DNA of 55,015 nt from Flavobacteriales bacterium (GCA_002706365.1 PALM01000007.1:1-55015); one strand, 5' to 3'. Shown: positions 36,111-45,995, numbered from the stretch's first letter. The notes: a model not told the origin generated them from the letters alone. Made by a program: numbers and translations.

Positions 36111-36632
36111 TCACCAGTTCGTAACCGCCTTATTAAAAATATCCTGCGTCAGCTGATCGTTGATGCTGTTCAATAGCTCCTGCTCCACAGAACTCAAGTC
36201 TCTGGAAGTTTCGAAATCTTCGAAGCGACTGAAATTGGTTTCGAAGTTCTGACTCTCATCCTTGGTATTCACAAACTTCACTTTTACCGTCATTGTTATT
36301 CTGGTGAGTGCTGCTCGTTCATTTCCTTGAATAGCTACAGGTTGGTTGTTGTAACCCACAATTGATCCAGAGAATTGCAGGTCGCCGTTCGACTTCACCA
36401 AAGTGAGATTGGTTTGAGATAGAAAGATATCCTTCAATGATTCCGTAAATAATTGTGCGGCTATAGGTGGCGCAAGTGGAGCGTATGAAGGAAAGAAATC
36501 AATTGAAACCGTCTCGACTTCTGGAGAGATGGATGCCCCTGTAAATGAATAGGATGGCTTGCAAGCAAATTGAATGCTCAAAGCGATCAATCCCAAGAAT
36601 AGGAGGACACTTATTTTCTTTAAGCTCATCAT
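36111..36632 (-). CDS. lptE: LptE-like LPS-assembly lipoprotein
   Basis: A 173-residue lipoprotein: signal peptide with Cys24 lipidation site (QFAC). After it, YSFTGASISPEVETVSIDFFPSYAPLAPPIAAQLFTESLKDIFLSQTNLTLVKSNGDLQFSGSIVGYN has the LptE pattern, and TRITMTVKVKFVNTKDESQNFETNFSRFEDF follows. LptE plugs the LptD barrel that inserts lipopolysaccharide into the outer membrane. Its ATG overlaps the stop of the sigma-54 regulator (ATGA), so they are coupled; a second ATG is three bases later. The family call rests on pattern plus gene order. Confidence 0.85.
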   Translation of the reverse strand: MMSLKKISVLLFLGLIALSIQFACKPSYSFTGASISPEVETVSIDFFPSYAPLAPPIAAQLFTESLKDIFLSQTNLTLVKSNGDLQFSGSIVGYNNQPVAIQGNERAALTRITMTVKVKFVNTKDESQNFETNFSRFEDFETSRDLSSVEQELLNSINDQLTQDIFNKAVTNW

Positions 36633-37942
36633 TGGTCGATTTCGTATTCTTTGATCTTGCGATACAGTGTACGCTCGGAAATTCCGAGATCCTCTGCTGC
36701 ATACTTTCGCTTGCCCTTATGTTTCTCAAGAGCCTTTATGATCAATTTCTTTTCCGTATCCGCTATCGAAAGGCTTTCTTCTTCCTCTTCTACGATCTCA
36801 TGATAGTCGTCTCTATCAGAATCTCTATTTATTGGATGCACTTCTGTCCTTTCTCTTTGCGCTTCCGACTTCCTTTCAATGGGTTTAGCTGTTGCTTTAT
36901 GAGACTCGGATGATGAGCCTTGCTCTTCTATCTGATAATTGGGATTTAGACGATATTCTTCCTGATCATCATACAAGCTCTCCATCAGCTGATCATTGAT
37001 ATCTTCTCTGCTGGTTGAACCTTCTGAGCTGACGATCTGACGAACAACTTGCTTCAGATCGGTCATGTCTTTCTTCATATCGAAGAGCACCTTATAAAGG
37101 ATCTCTCTTTCGCTCAATCCATCTTTATCCCCATCGTATAAAACTGGAAGAGATGAAGAACTGATATCTGGCAGATATTTTACCAAAGTTTCCTGATCGA
37201 TCTCTTTTTCCTGCTCGATCACAGAGATCTGCTCAGTAACATTCTTCAGCTGTCGGATATTCCCCGGCCAACGGTAATTGATCAACTTCTCTCTGGCTGC
37301 ATCCGTTAGTTGAACTACAGGCATACGATACTTATCTGCAAAATCAGAGGCAAACTTTCTGAAGAGAAGATGAATGTCTTCCTTCCTCGCTCTTAGCGGT
37401 GGCACATCAATTGGCACCGTATTCAATCTGTAGTATAGGTCTTCTCTAAACTTATTCTTTTTGATTGCCTCTGGAATATTCACATTGGTAGCAGCTACTA
37501 TGCGCACATTGGTCTTCTGCACTTTCGAGCTTCCCACACGAATGATCTCACCACTCTCCAATACCCTCAATAATCTCACCTGGGTTTGAAGCGGCAATTC
37601 TGCAACTTCATCCAGGAAGATGGTTCCTCCATCTGCTACCTCAAAGTATCCTTTTCGTGAATCTGTTGCACCGGTAAAGGATCCCTTTTCATGTCCGAAT
37701 AACTCGGAATCTATTGTTCCCTCTGGAATGGCGCCACAGTTAACCGCAATGTATTTATTGTGTTTTCTGGAGCTAAGCTGATGAATGATCTGCGGCATTA
37801 CTTCCTTACCAGATCCACTTTCTCCGGTAATCAATACGGTAAGGTCTGTGGGAGCTACTTGAGAAGCAATATCTATTGCCCTCATCAGTCCTTCAGAATT
37901 CCCTATGATCCCGAAACGTTGTTTGATCTGTTCTACATTCAT
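36629..37942 (-). CDS. Sigma-54-interacting transcriptional regulator without a sensor domain
   Basis: 437 residues from the ATG at 37942, which overlaps the miaB stop (ATGA). An upstream ATG would extend it into miaB. The AAA+ domain starts almost at once: Walker A GESGSGKE (40-47), the sigma-54 contact loop GSFTGA (87-92, usual GAFTGA), Walker B GGTIFLDE (105-112), then RIVAATN and [10 protein letters not shown]. After about residue 265 comes an acidic, Ser/Arg-rich linker of about 130 residues, then a Fis-type helix-turn-helix at the C-terminus ([21 protein letters not shown]). No receiver, GAF or PAS domain is present. Targets unknown. Confidence 0.93.
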   Translation of the reverse strand: MNVEQIKQRFGIIGNSEGLMRAIDIASQVAPTDLTVLITGESGSGKEVMPQIIHQLSSRKHNKYIAVNCGAIPEGTIDSELFGHEKGSFTGATDSRKGYFEVADGGTIFLDEVAELPLQTQVRLLRVLESGEIIRVGSSKVQKTNVRIVAATNVNIPEAIKKNKFREDLYYRLNTVPIDVPPLRARKEDIHLLFRKFASDFADKYRMPVVQLTDAAREKLINYRWPGNIRQLKNVTEQISVIEQEKEIDQETLVKYLPDISSSSLPVLYDGDKDGLSEREILYKVLFDMKKDMTDLKQVVRQIVSSEGSTSREDINDQLMESLYDDQEEYRLNPNYQIEEQGSSSESHKATAKPIERKSEAQRERTEVHPINRDSDRDDYHEIVEEEEESLSIADTEKKLIIKALEKHKGKRKYAAEDLGISERTLYRKIKEYEIDQ

Positions 37943-39381
37943 ACGGCCTTTCCTATTAGAGTGGCAGAGGTGCAATCGTGAACTTTTACATTCACATAAT
38001 CACCTGTTTTAAAATTCTCTCTTGGGAATACTACCACGGAATTGTGTGTGGTTCTGCCAAATAGTTCTTTATCTGATTTCTTCGATACGCCTTCTACAAG
38101 AACTTCAAGGGTCTTGCCAACATCGGCTTTCATTCTTTCCAATGAATGCTTTTGTTGCATGGCAATGATCTCTGTAAGCCTTCTCGTTTTAGTTTCCTCA
38201 GGCACATCATCCTCATATTTACGCTGGGCCAAGGTGTTTGGTCGCTCTGAATATTTGAACATATAAGAGAAGTGGTATTTCACTTCTTCCATCAAACTCA
38301 ATGTCTCTTGATGCTCTTCTTCTGTTTCTGAGCAGAAGCCTGTGATGATATCAGCTGAAATAGCACATTCAGGAATGATCCTTCTGATTGCTTCAACGCG
38401 ATTCAGATACCATTCTCTAGTGTATCCTCTGTTCATCATTTCCAGTATTCGGCTGTTGCCCGATTGGAAGGGTAGGTGAATATACTTGCAGATGTTGTCG
38501 TACTTCGCCATCACTTCAAGTACTTCATCTGTCATGTCTTTAGGGTGTGAAGTGGAGAATCTGATTCTCACTTGATCGCTCACCTGCGCCACCTTTTCCA
38601 TCAATTGCGCAAAGTTCACGCTCATGGCTTGCTCTTCTTCGCTAAGCTTGTCGAAGTCCTTTTTCGGACCGCCGCCATACCATAAATATGAGTCAACATT
38701 CTGTCCGAGAAGCGTTACTTCCTTATAACCTCTTTCAGCTAGATCCTTTACTTCAGCAACTATACTTTCAGGAGCTCTACTTCTTTCTCTTCCTCTGGTG
38801 AATGGTACCACGCAGAAGGTGCACATATTATCGCAACCTCTTGTGATGGATACGAAGGCTGTAACGCCATTTCCTCCTAATCTAACCGGACTAATATCTC
38901 CGTAAGTTTCTTCTTTAGAGAGGATTACATTCACGGCTTTTCTTCCACCGTCTACTTCTCTAACCAATTCGGGAAGGTCTCTGTAGGCATCAGGACCGAC
39001 AACGATATCCACCAATTTCTCTTCATCCAAGAATTTTGTTTTCAAGCGCTCAGCCATGCATCCCAAAACGCCAATGATCATTTCGGGCTTTTGGGCTTTC
39101 GCCTTATGAAAACTCTGTAGTCTTTTTCTAACGGTTTGTTCCGCTTTCTCGCGGATAGAGCAGGTGTTTACGAATACGATCTCGGCCTCCTGCATCAATT
39201 TGGTGGTCTCGTAACCTTCATCTTCAAGAATGGAAGCCACGATCTCGCTATCTGAAAAGTTCATCTGACAGCCATAACTCTCGATATAAACCTTTCTTCC
39301 ATTGCCTTTTTTGGTTGATTCCCTCTCAAGGGCTTCGCCCTGTCTTTCTTCGTCTATTCTCTTCTCTTTAAGGTCGATCAT
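37939..39381 (-). CDS. miaB: tRNA-2-methylthio-N6-dimethylallyladenosine synthase MiaB
   Basis: A 480-residue radical-SAM methylthiotransferase modifying A37 of tRNAs reading UNN codons. N-terminal UPF0004 domain with [30 protein letters not shown] and [10 protein letters not shown], whose three cysteines hold the auxiliary cluster. The radical-SAM motif has Cys183, Cys187 and Cys190 (GCDNMCTFC). A TRAM domain ends the protein ([26 protein letters not shown]). It is the first gene of the minus-strand block that continues with the sigma-54 regulator and lptE through 4-base overlaps. Confidence 0.97.
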   Translation of the reverse strand: MIDLKEKRIDEERQGEALERESTKKGNGRKVYIESYGCQMNFSDSEIVASILEDEGYETTKLMQEAEIVFVNTCSIREKAEQTVRKRLQSFHKAKAQKPEMIIGVLGCMAERLKTKFLDEEKLVDIVVGPDAYRDLPELVREVDGGRKAVNVILSKEETYGDISPVRLGGNGVTAFVSITRGCDNMCTFCVVPFTRGRERSRAPESIVAEVKDLAERGYKEVTLLGQNVDSYLWYGGGPKKDFDKLSEEEQAMSVNFAQLMEKVAQVSDQVRIRFSTSHPKDMTDEVLEVMAKYDNICKYIHLPFQSGNSRILEMMNRGYTREWYLNRVEAIRRIIPECAISADIITGFCSETEEEHQETLSLMEEVKYHFSYMFKYSERPNTLAQRKYEDDVPEETKTRRLTEIIAMQQKHSLERMKADVGKTLEVLVEGVSKKSDKELFGRTTHNSVVVFPRENFKTGDYVNVKVHDCTSATLIGKAV

Positions 39382-39989
39382 TTCTATTCCTCTGCTTTTG
39401 AGTGGAGCAAAATTAGGTAAAATTGGAGAGGAAGTGACAAAATGACAGTTTAGTGTAATTAGATTTAAGAATTATTAATAGCAGGGAGGGATTAATTACG
39501 AATTATGAATTGAGAATTACGAATGGCTTTTTAGTTTGGAAAGTAGAATTGGAAAATTTATAATTTCCGGCTATCGGCTATCGGCTATCGGCTATCGGCT
39601 ATCGGCTATCGGCTATCGGCTATTTTATCCACCGAAGCTTCAGCGAAGGTGGACGGCTATCGGCCATTTTTATTGTACCACTGAGTTTCACTGAGTTTAC
39701 ACATTCCTTCGCCAAGGCTTCGGATGGTGTCTCAGAGTAACTCTGCGATACTTTGCGGTATAACTTAAACTTCAGTGCACTAAAAAGTCGAGACTCTAGA
39801 ATCTAGGTTCTAGACTCTCGACCACTGCACCATCTCGCCAACGAAATTTTATATTATATTTATATAATATACCATCCCCTCCGAACGAAAATCAAGAGTA
39901 GCTTGTTTGTTGCTCAGTATTATTTGGTTTTCTTTGCTGCCTCAAAATGGGCAGTTCATCCTATTACTGAACCGACATAAGCTATACAA
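39382..39989. repeat. Intergenic region with heptamer array and dispersed repeats
   Basis: No gene is seen in 608 bases between the divergent miaB and topA. It contains a perfect 8-copy CGGCTAT array (39568-39623), a CCACTGAGTTTCACTGAG repeat (39677-39694), a CTAGAATCTAGGTTCTAGA tract (39791-39815) and an A/T-only hairpin, TATATTATA (39850-39858) with TATAATATA (39863-39871). A TATTATTTG near 39919 resembles a -7 element with one extra base and could serve topA. Confidence 0.65.
39568..39623. repeat. Perfect tandem heptamer array, 8 x CGGCTAT
   Basis: Eight uninterrupted copies of CGGCTAT, with a further imperfect pair at about 39654-39667 (CGGCTATCGGCCAT). Perfect identity suggests recent slippage expansion. 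Confidence 0.95.
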
Positions 39990-42332
39990 ATGTCAAAAAA
40001 TTTAGTGATCGTAGAGTCCCCGGCTAAGGCTAAAACCATCGAAGGTTTTTTGGGGAAAGACTACACCGTAAAATCATCTTTCGGACACATCCGTGACCTT
40101 CCTGGTAAGAACATCTCAATCGATATTGAGAATGATTTCAAGCCTGAGTATGTCATAAGCGATGATAAGAAGAAGGTGGTTGCAGAATTGAAGAAATTGG
40201 TCAAAGATGCCGACATAGTATGGTTGGCAACGGATGAGGACCGTGAGGGAGAAGCCATTAGCTGGCACCTTAAAGAGGCGCTTAATCTAAAGGATGAGAA
40301 TATTCGCAGGATCGTATTTCACGAGATCACCAAGAATGCCATCACTAAAGCAATCGAGAATCCGAGAAGCATTGATGAGAACTTAGTGAATGCTCAACAG
40401 GCTAGAAGAGTACTCGATAGATTAGTTGGTTATGAACTTTCTCCAATCCTATGGAAAAAAGTGAAGCCTTCTCTTTCTGCAGGTAGAGTGCAGTCGGTAA
40501 CAGTCCGACTAATTGTGGAGAGAGAGCGTGAGATCATGAATTTCCAATCTCAAGACTTCTATAAAGTGGTCGGGATATTCCAATCGAAAGATGGAAAGAC
40601 CTTCAAAGCTGAGGTAAGCAGTAGATTCAAATCTTACGAAGAAGCAAAGAGCTTTTTGGATCAATGTGCGGCCGCTAACTTTAGTGTTGGTAAAGTAGAA
40701 AAGAAACCTGCTACCAAATCGCCAGCAGCCCCTTTTACCACTTCTACACTTCAACAAGAGGCAAGTAGAAAATTGGGCTTCTCTGTTTCTCAGACAATGG
40801 TTGTAGCCCAGAAGCTATACGAATCTGGTAAGATCACTTATATGAGAACAGATTCTGTAAACTTATCTGATCTAGCAGTTAATTCAGCGAAGTCATACAT
40901 CAGTTCTGAATACGGAGCAGACTATTCAAACCCACGACAGTATTCTACGAAGTCTAAAGGTGCTCAGGAAGCACACGAAGCTATTCGTCCTACAGAACTT
41001 AGTTTGAGTTCCATTGGAAGTAGTACTCAAGAAGCAAGACTATACGATCTTATCTGGAAACGAACCATCGCTTCTCAGATGAGCAATGCCAAGATCGAAA
41101 GAACAAATGCGCAGATCCTAGTTTCAGGAGCCGACAATTACTTCTCTGCAAAAGGGGAGATCATCACCTTTGAAGGATTCTTGAAAGTTTATCTCGAGTC
41201 TACAGATGAGGAAGAAGATGAAGAACAAACAGAAGGTCTGTTACCTAACTTCAAGGAGGGTGATGGCATCAATATGCAAGAGATCACTTCTACACAGAGA
41301 TTCACCAAGCATCCAGCTAGATATCAAGAAGCAAGTCTGGTGAAGAAACTGGAAGAGTTGGGCATCGGTAGACCATCTACTTATGCTCCAACCATCTCAA
41401 CAATTCAGAAGAGAGGATATGTGATCAAGGAGAGTCGCGATGGTGAAGAGAGAGAGTATTTAAAAATGACGCTTTCTTCAGACGGACTCAAAGAAGAAAA
41501 ATTAACTGAAAACACCGGAGCTGAAAAGAACAAGCTTTTCCCAACGGCTATTGGAATGGTGGTTACCGACTTCCTATCGGAGCACTTTACCAATATTATG
41601 GACTACAGCTTCACCGCAGATGTGGAGAAGCAGTTTGATGAGATCGCTGAAGGACAAAGAAAGTGGAATCAGATGATCGAGAGCTTTTATACTCCCTTTC
41701 ATAATTCAGTTGAACACACCTTAGAACACGCAGATCGCGCTAAGGGTGAAAGAGAACTTGGTGTGGATCCAGATAGCGGAAAACCAGTATTCGCGAGAAT
41801 TGGTCGCTATGGGGCAATGGTTCAGATTGGTCAAGCAGAGGATGAAGAGAAGCCAAAATTTGCATCCCTACTCAAAGGTCAGAATATAGAAACCATAAGT
41901 CTAGAAGAAGCTTTAGAGCTATTCAAATTGCCAAGAACGCTTGGTGAGTTTGAAGGAGAAGAGATTCAAGCTGCTATCGGAAGATTTGGTCCATATGTGA
42001 GATGGGGAAAATTATTTGCATCGCTAAAAAAGAATGAGGGCGACGATCCATTTACAATAGAATTGGATAGAGCTATTGAGCTTGTCAAGGAAAAACAAGA
42101 GCAAGAAAAGAACAAGTACATCAAGACCTTTGATGAGGATAAGGATGTGCAAGTGTTGAATGGGCGTTACGGTCCTTACATTAAGATAGGTCGCAAGAAT
42201 TTCAAGATCCCTAAGGATAAAAAGCCCGAAGAATTGACCCTCGAGGAATGTCGCCAGATCGCTGAAGCAGCGCCGGCGAAAAAAAGAGGAGCAAGAAAGA
42301 CTACCAAAAGCAAAAGCAAGAGCAAGAGTTAG
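39990..42332 (+). CDS. topA: DNA topoisomerase I
   Basis: A 780-residue type IA topoisomerase relaxing negative supercoils. TOPRIM domain at the N-terminus (NLVIVESPAKAKTIEGFLG, ATDEDREGEAISWHL). The catalytic tyrosine is Tyr284 in ITYMRTDSVNLS. GIGRPSTYAPTISTIQKRGYV belongs to the central fold. The C-terminus has three TopoI_C-type units (RIGRYGAMVQIG, AIGRFGPYVRWG, LNGRYGPYIKIGR) in place of the CxxC zinc ribbons of E. coli TopA, and ends in a Lys/Ser-rich tail. Followed after 30 bases by the arginase-fold gene. Confidence 0.97.
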   Translation: MSKNLVIVESPAKAKTIEGFLGKDYTVKSSFGHIRDLPGKNISIDIENDFKPEYVISDDKKKVVAELKKLVKDADIVWLATDEDREGEAISWHLKEALNLKDENIRRIVFHEITKNAITKAIENPRSIDENLVNAQQARRVLDRLVGYELSPILWKKVKPSLSAGRVQSVTVRLIVEREREIMNFQSQDFYKVVGIFQSKDGKTFKAEVSSRFKSYEEAKSFLDQCAAANFSVGKVEKKPATKSPAAPFTTSTLQQEASRKLGFSVSQTMVVAQKLYESGKITYMRTDSVNLSDLAVNSAKSYISSEYGADYSNPRQYSTKSKGAQEAHEAIRPTELSLSSIGSSTQEARLYDLIWKRTIASQMSNAKIERTNAQILVSGADNYFSAKGEIITFEGFLKVYLESTDEEEDEEQTEGLLPNFKEGDGINMQEITSTQRFTKHPARYQEASLVKKLEELGIGRPSTYAPTISTIQKRGYVIKESRDGEEREYLKMTLSSDGLKEEKLTENTGAEKNKLFPTAIGMVVTDFLSEHFTNIMDYSFTADVEKQFDEIAEGQRKWNQMIESFYTPFHNSVEHTLEHADRAKGERELGVDPDSGKPVFARIGRYGAMVQIGQAEDEEKPKFASLLKGQNIETISLEEALELFKLPRTLGEFEGEEIQAAIGRFGPYVRWGKLFASLKKNEGDDPFTIELDRAIELVKEKQEQEKNKYIKTFDEDKDVQVLNGRYGPYIKIGRKNFKIPKDKKPEELTLEECRQIAEAAPAKKRGARKTTKSKSKSKS

Positions 42333-42362
42333 TTAAATTAGCCCAAACATTCTCTGAAGAAT

Positions 42363-43526
42363 ATGACTAACCTTCAAGACTACTTAAGTCCGCTAAAGCT
42401 AAAAAGCATAAATAAGGGTGGAGAATATCTAAGTAGTGAGATTGGAAGTGCAATTGAATTGGACTTCGATGAAAACAATCCTCCACATATTGCGATTTTC
42501 AATGTAGAGGAAGAAAGAGGAGCTACAGAAAATGAAGGCTGTGCAGCAGCTGGAAATGAGGTGAGAAAATATCTCTTCAAACTAAAGAAGGGAACTCATC
42601 AGTTAAGAATTGCCGACCTAGGTACTATAAAGGCAGGAGATCAGCTTAGCGATACCTATTTTGCCTGCAAAGAAGTGATCAAGCTCTTATTGAAGAACAA
42701 TTGTGTGCCATTGATCATTGGTGGTGGGCAAGATCTAACCTTGGCATCTTATATGGCCTATGGCGAGCTAGAACAAACTGTAAACCTGGTTGATATCTCT
42801 GCGCGCTTCTCTTTGGGAAATACCGATTTGCCGATCAACTCTGCAAATTATTTCAGCAAAGTATTATTGCATCAGCCAAATGTGCTCTTCAATTATTGTC
42901 AGATGGCTTATCAATCTTATTTCACAGATCAGCAAGAAATGAAGCTCTTAGAAGATCTTCATTTTGATCTGCACAGATTGGGACAGATCAAGGAAGATGT
43001 GAAAAAGGCAGAGCCACTTTTGAGAAATGCCGACTTCGTGAGTTTTAATATGGATGCGATTTCTCAAAGCCTTGCACCCTCACATTTGAATGGTTCTCCC
43101 AACGGATTGAGCGGCGAGGAAGCCTGTCAGCTAGCGCGTTACGCGGGCATAAGCGACAAATTGACCTCTTTTGGCGTCTATGAGTATAACCCATCGGTTG
43201 ACGAAAGAGGGGTAACAGCACATCTTGTTGCACAAATGCTGTGGTATTTTATAGATGGATACTACAATAGGAAGTCGGATTTTCCCGCTTGTAACAAAAG
43301 TGACTATACAAGATATACTGTTGCAGTTGATGAAGGAAAGCAGGAGATGGTTTTTTATAAAAGTCCAAAAAGTGATCGTTGGTGGATAGAAGTGCCTTAT
43401 CGAAGTTCTTTTAGAAAGAGATACCAAAGGCATTTGCTCTTACCCTGTGATTATGAGGATTATAAAACCGCGATGGAAAATGAGATACCAGAAAGTTGGA
43501 TTCTCACACAGCAAAAACTGAAATAA
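42363..43526 (+). CDS. Arginase/formimidoylglutamase-fold protein lacking most metal ligands
   Basis: A 387-residue protein of the ureohydrolase superfamily, recognisable from the NEGCAAAGNEVRKYLFKL segment, LIIGGGQDLTLASYMAY, DFVSFNMDAISQSLAP and FGVYEYNPSVDERGVTAHLVAQMLWYFI. The binuclear manganese ligands of arginases are mostly absent. The GGDH motif is GGGQD (His replaced by Gln123). The DxHxD motif is DISAR (144-148, only Asp144 kept). The DxD motif is N229-M-D231. It is thus probably not an active ureohydrolase; it has a C-terminal extension of about 85 residues. It lies between topA and the T9SS genes, an arrangement I recall from other Bacteroidota. Function unknown. Confidence 0.8.
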   Translation: MTNLQDYLSPLKLKSINKGGEYLSSEIGSAIELDFDENNPPHIAIFNVEEERGATENEGCAAAGNEVRKYLFKLKKGTHQLRIADLGTIKAGDQLSDTYFACKEVIKLLLKNNCVPLIIGGGQDLTLASYMAYGELEQTVNLVDISARFSLGNTDLPINSANYFSKVLLHQPNVLFNYCQMAYQSYFTDQQEMKLLEDLHFDLHRLGQIKEDVKKAEPLLRNADFVSFNMDAISQSLAPSHLNGSPNGLSGEEACQLARYAGISDKLTSFGVYEYNPSVDERGVTAHLVAQMLWYFIDGYYNRKSDFPACNKSDYTRYTVAVDEGKQEMVFYKSPKSDRWWIEVPYRSSFRKRYQRHLLLPCDYEDYKTAMENEIPESWILTQQKLK

Positions 43527-43601
43527 GTTCTTTTGCTTAATTTTAATTTTAGGTACTCAAACTGCAAATTGAATATTAAATTTTAAGTACTTTAGGCCAC
43601 T

Positions 43602-43609
43602 TATATTTG
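43602..43609 (+). promoter_or_regulatory. Candidate -7 element of the PorP/SprF-like gene
   Basis: TATATTTG, an exact TAnnTTTG match, 31 bases before the ATG, in an A/T-rich gap. No TTG lies 17-23 bases upstream. Confidence 0.45.
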
Positions 43610-43640
43610 AAATTTAGCTTTTGTTTCTCAAATTTCTACT

Positions 43641-44600
43641 ATGAAGAAAGTCTTTCTTAGTTTACTAGCTGTTCTCTCTTTCTGTGCTGCGAATGCTCAG
43701 CAAGATCCGCAATTTACGATGAACATGTTCAATAAATTGGCGGTTAACCCTGCCTTTGCCGGAGCAAGGAATTCTATTTGTGCAAGCATTTTGGCCAGAG
43801 AACAATGGATGGGCTTTGAAGGAAATCCAAGCACTAATGTCTTTAATGGCGATGGTGGTTTTACTTTCAAGCAAAAGCATCAAATGGGTGCGGGTTTAAC
43901 CCTGATCCAAGATGAGATCGGTCCGATCAACTCTCTTAACGTAAAAATATCATTGGCTTATCACTACAGAATCAACCAAGGTGTTCTTTCTGTTGGTATA
44001 TCTCCAGGAATATTCAATCAGTCTATTAGTGCAGATTGGAGAACTTCAGAAGGTAATTTTGATGGAACAGAGGATCCATCGATTCCAAATAGTGAAGCTG
44101 GAGCAACTAACTTTGATTTAGGTTTTGGCTTATACTATTATACAAGAGATCTATATGTAGGAGTTTCTTCTACCCATTTGAATCAACCAGAGATCACAGA
44201 TGCACCTGATGATGATTCTAGATATGTTTTCAATCAAGTAAGACATTATTATATAATGGCTGGCTATAACTATCAAGTTACGCCATCCATTGAATTACAA
44301 CCTTCTTTATTCGTCAAATCTGACGCGGTAAGTACGCAAATTGATATAAATGTTAATGCCGAATGGAATAATTTGGTGTTTGGTGGCGTTACTTATAGAC
44401 TTGAAGATGCAGTAGCATTAATTGCCGGAGTGAATGTGCCGGGTCAATTCAAGGGTTTGAAAGTAGGTATGGCCTATGATTACAACCTTTCTGATCTAGG
44501 CGATTATAACGACGGTAGTTTAGAGTTTTTACTCAGCTATTGCTTGAATCTTGAAAAAACACCAAGACTTGAGCGCTATAAGAGTGTGAGATTCTTGTAG
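43641..44600 (+). CDS. Type IX secretion outer-membrane protein, PorP/SprF family
   Basis: 319 residues with signal peptide (cleavage likely after ANA before Gln20). The mature N-terminus QDPQFTMNMFNKLAVNPAFAGARN is the PorP/SprF family hallmark. GVTYRLEDAVALIAGVNV, KVGMAYDYNLSDLGDYNDGSLEFLLSY and the strand-rich remainder indicate an outer-membrane barrel with a conserved C-terminal strand. Family members work with GldK/GldN at the outer membrane and can anchor secreted proteins. Its place directly upstream of gldK supports a core T9SS role, although the family is multi-copy in these genomes. Confidence 0.9.
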   Translation: MKKVFLSLLAVLSFCAANAQQDPQFTMNMFNKLAVNPAFAGARNSICASILAREQWMGFEGNPSTNVFNGDGGFTFKQKHQMGAGLTLIQDEIGPINSLNVKISLAYHYRINQGVLSVGISPGIFNQSISADWRTSEGNFDGTEDPSIPNSEAGATNFDLGFGLYYYTRDLYVGVSSTHLNQPEITDAPDDDSRYVFNQVRHYYIMAGYNYQVTPSIELQPSLFVKSDAVSTQIDINVNAEWNNLVFGGVTYRLEDAVALIAGVNVPGQFKGLKVGMAYDYNLSDLGDYNDGSLEFLLSYCLNLEKTPRLERYKSVRFL

Positions 44601-44611
44601 TTGTGAATTAA

Positions 44612-44644
44612 TTGAAACATTCTCAAAAAAAACGAGTATACTTG
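44612..44644 (+). promoter_or_regulatory. Candidate promoter of gldKLMN
   Basis: TTG (44612-44614), 22 bases, then TATACTTG (44637-44644; one mismatch to TAnnTTTG). This fits the spacing TTG-N17-23 and leaves a leader of about 45 bases before gldK. Confidence 0.45.
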
Positions 44645-44696
44645 CAAGTTCCATGTCTGTCCCGCTTTTGGGTTCAGAATATAAAATTTTAAGGCC

Positions 44697-45995
44697 ATGA
44701 AAAGACTGACCTTTTTACTTACGTTCGCGATAGCATTACTTACCGCCTGTGACCAGGGAAACGGTGAGTTGATAGGAGTACAAGATAGACCAGATTGGTA
44801 TCAGCCAGTTCCTTATGGAATGTTGTTGATTCCTCAGGGAAGTTACACTATGGGTAACACAGATCAAGATGTACCAGGAGCGCGAGTTTCAAAAACTAAA
44901 GTGGTATCGATTGCTTCATTTTATATGGATCAAACAGAGATCACCAATAATGAGTACCGTCAATTCGTACATTGGGTAAGAGACTCTATTGCTAGAAAGA
45001 TTCTTGCAGAAGAAGTTAGTGCAGAAGAGTTCTCTTATGAAGTGAATGTTTTTGGTGAAGACTTAGAGCCACCGACAATCAACTGGGATGCTAGAATTGA
45101 TTGGTATGGCGAAGAAGAGCGTGAAGCTCTTGAAGTGATGTTCTTGCCAGACTACGAGCGTTTCTACAACCAAAAGCAGTGGGATACTCGTAAATTCATG
45201 TTCGAATACTCATGGATCGATTATAAAGAGGCAGCTAGCCGTTTTAATCGTGAGCAAGGTCAGATCGACCGTTCGGTATTCATTAAGAATGATATTATTA
45301 ATGTATATCCAGATACATTGGCTTGGGTGCATGATTTTACATATGCCTACAATGAACCAATGACTAACTCATATTTCTGGCATCCTGCTTATGATGAATA
45401 TCCAGTGGTTGGAGTAAGCTGGAAACAAGCTAGAGCTTTCTCTATCTGGAGAACTGAATTATTGAATGGTTTCTTGAGAAGAAGAGGAATGAACGATGTA
45501 CAGTACTTCCGTCTTCCAACTGAATCTGAGTGGGAATGGGCTGCTAGAGGTGGTCTAGATCAAAACCAGTATCCTTGGGGTGGACCATACATTAGAAATA
45601 CTGTTGGTTGTTTCTTAGGGAACTTCAAGCCAATGAGAGGTAATTATGTTGATGATGGTGGACTTCACACTGTAAAAGTTACCGCATACAATCCGAACGA
45701 TTATGGTTTGTTCTGTATGGCAGGAAACGTTGCTGAGTGGACTTCAAATGCATTTGACGAAGCTGCATATGATTTTGCACACGATTTGAATGCTGACTAT
45801 TCATATGAAGCTAAAGAATCAGATCCTCCTTCACTGAAAAGAAAAGTGATCAGAGGTGGATCATGGAAAGACGTTGCATATTTCTTGCGAAACGGATCAA
45901 GAACATTTGAGTACCAGGATACGGCTAAATGCTATATTGGTTTTAGAAACGTAATGTCTTATCTTGGTCGTCCAGAAAATAACGAAGAACTATAA
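44697..45995 (+). CDS. gldK: Gliding motility / type IX secretion lipoprotein GldK (PorK)
   Basis: A 432-residue lipoprotein: signal peptide with lipid Cys18 (LLTAC). The mature part is a formylglycine-generating-enzyme-like (FGE-sulfatase) fold: GMLLIPQGSYTMGNTDQDVPGA, SFYMDQTEITNNEYRQFV, VGVSWKQARAFSIWRTE, RLPTESEWEWAARGG, GNVAEWTSNAF and VIRGGSWKDVAYFLRNGSR. GldK and GldN build the periplasmic ring under the outer membrane. It has a short GldL-proximal gap of 86 bases, and gldL, gldM and gldN follow on the same strand. Confidence 0.95.
   Translation: MKRLTFLLTFAIALLTACDQGNGELIGVQDRPDWYQPVPYGMLLIPQGSYTMGNTDQDVPGARVSKTKVVSIASFYMDQTEITNNEYRQFVHWVRDSIARKILAEEVSAEEFSYEVNVFGEDLEPPTINWDARIDWYGEEEREALEVMFLPDYERFYNQKQWDTRKFMFEYSWIDYKEAASRFNREQGQIDRSVFIKNDIINVYPDTLAWVHDFTYAYNEPMTNSYFWHPAYDEYPVVGVSWKQARAFSIWRTELLNGFLRRRGMNDVQYFRLPTESEWEWAARGGLDQNQYPWGGPYIRNTVGCFLGNFKPMRGNYVDDGGLHTVKVTAYNPNDYGLFCMAGNVAEWTSNAFDEAAYDFAHDLNADYSYEAKESDPPSLKRKVIRGGSWKDVAYFLRNGSRTFEYQDTAKCYIGFRNVMSYLGRPENNEEL

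Noticed and set aside
39568-39623. CRISPR-like array
   Set aside because: Units are 7 bp and contiguous without spacers; a simple tandem repeat.
39850-39871. A/T-only hairpin as a topA regulator or origin element
   Set aside because: Short A/T palindromes are expected by chance in such DNA; nothing else supports a role.
42363-43526. Active formimidoylglutamase for histidine breakdown
   Set aside because: Most metal ligands are substituted and no hut genes are nearby; kept only as an arginase-fold protein.
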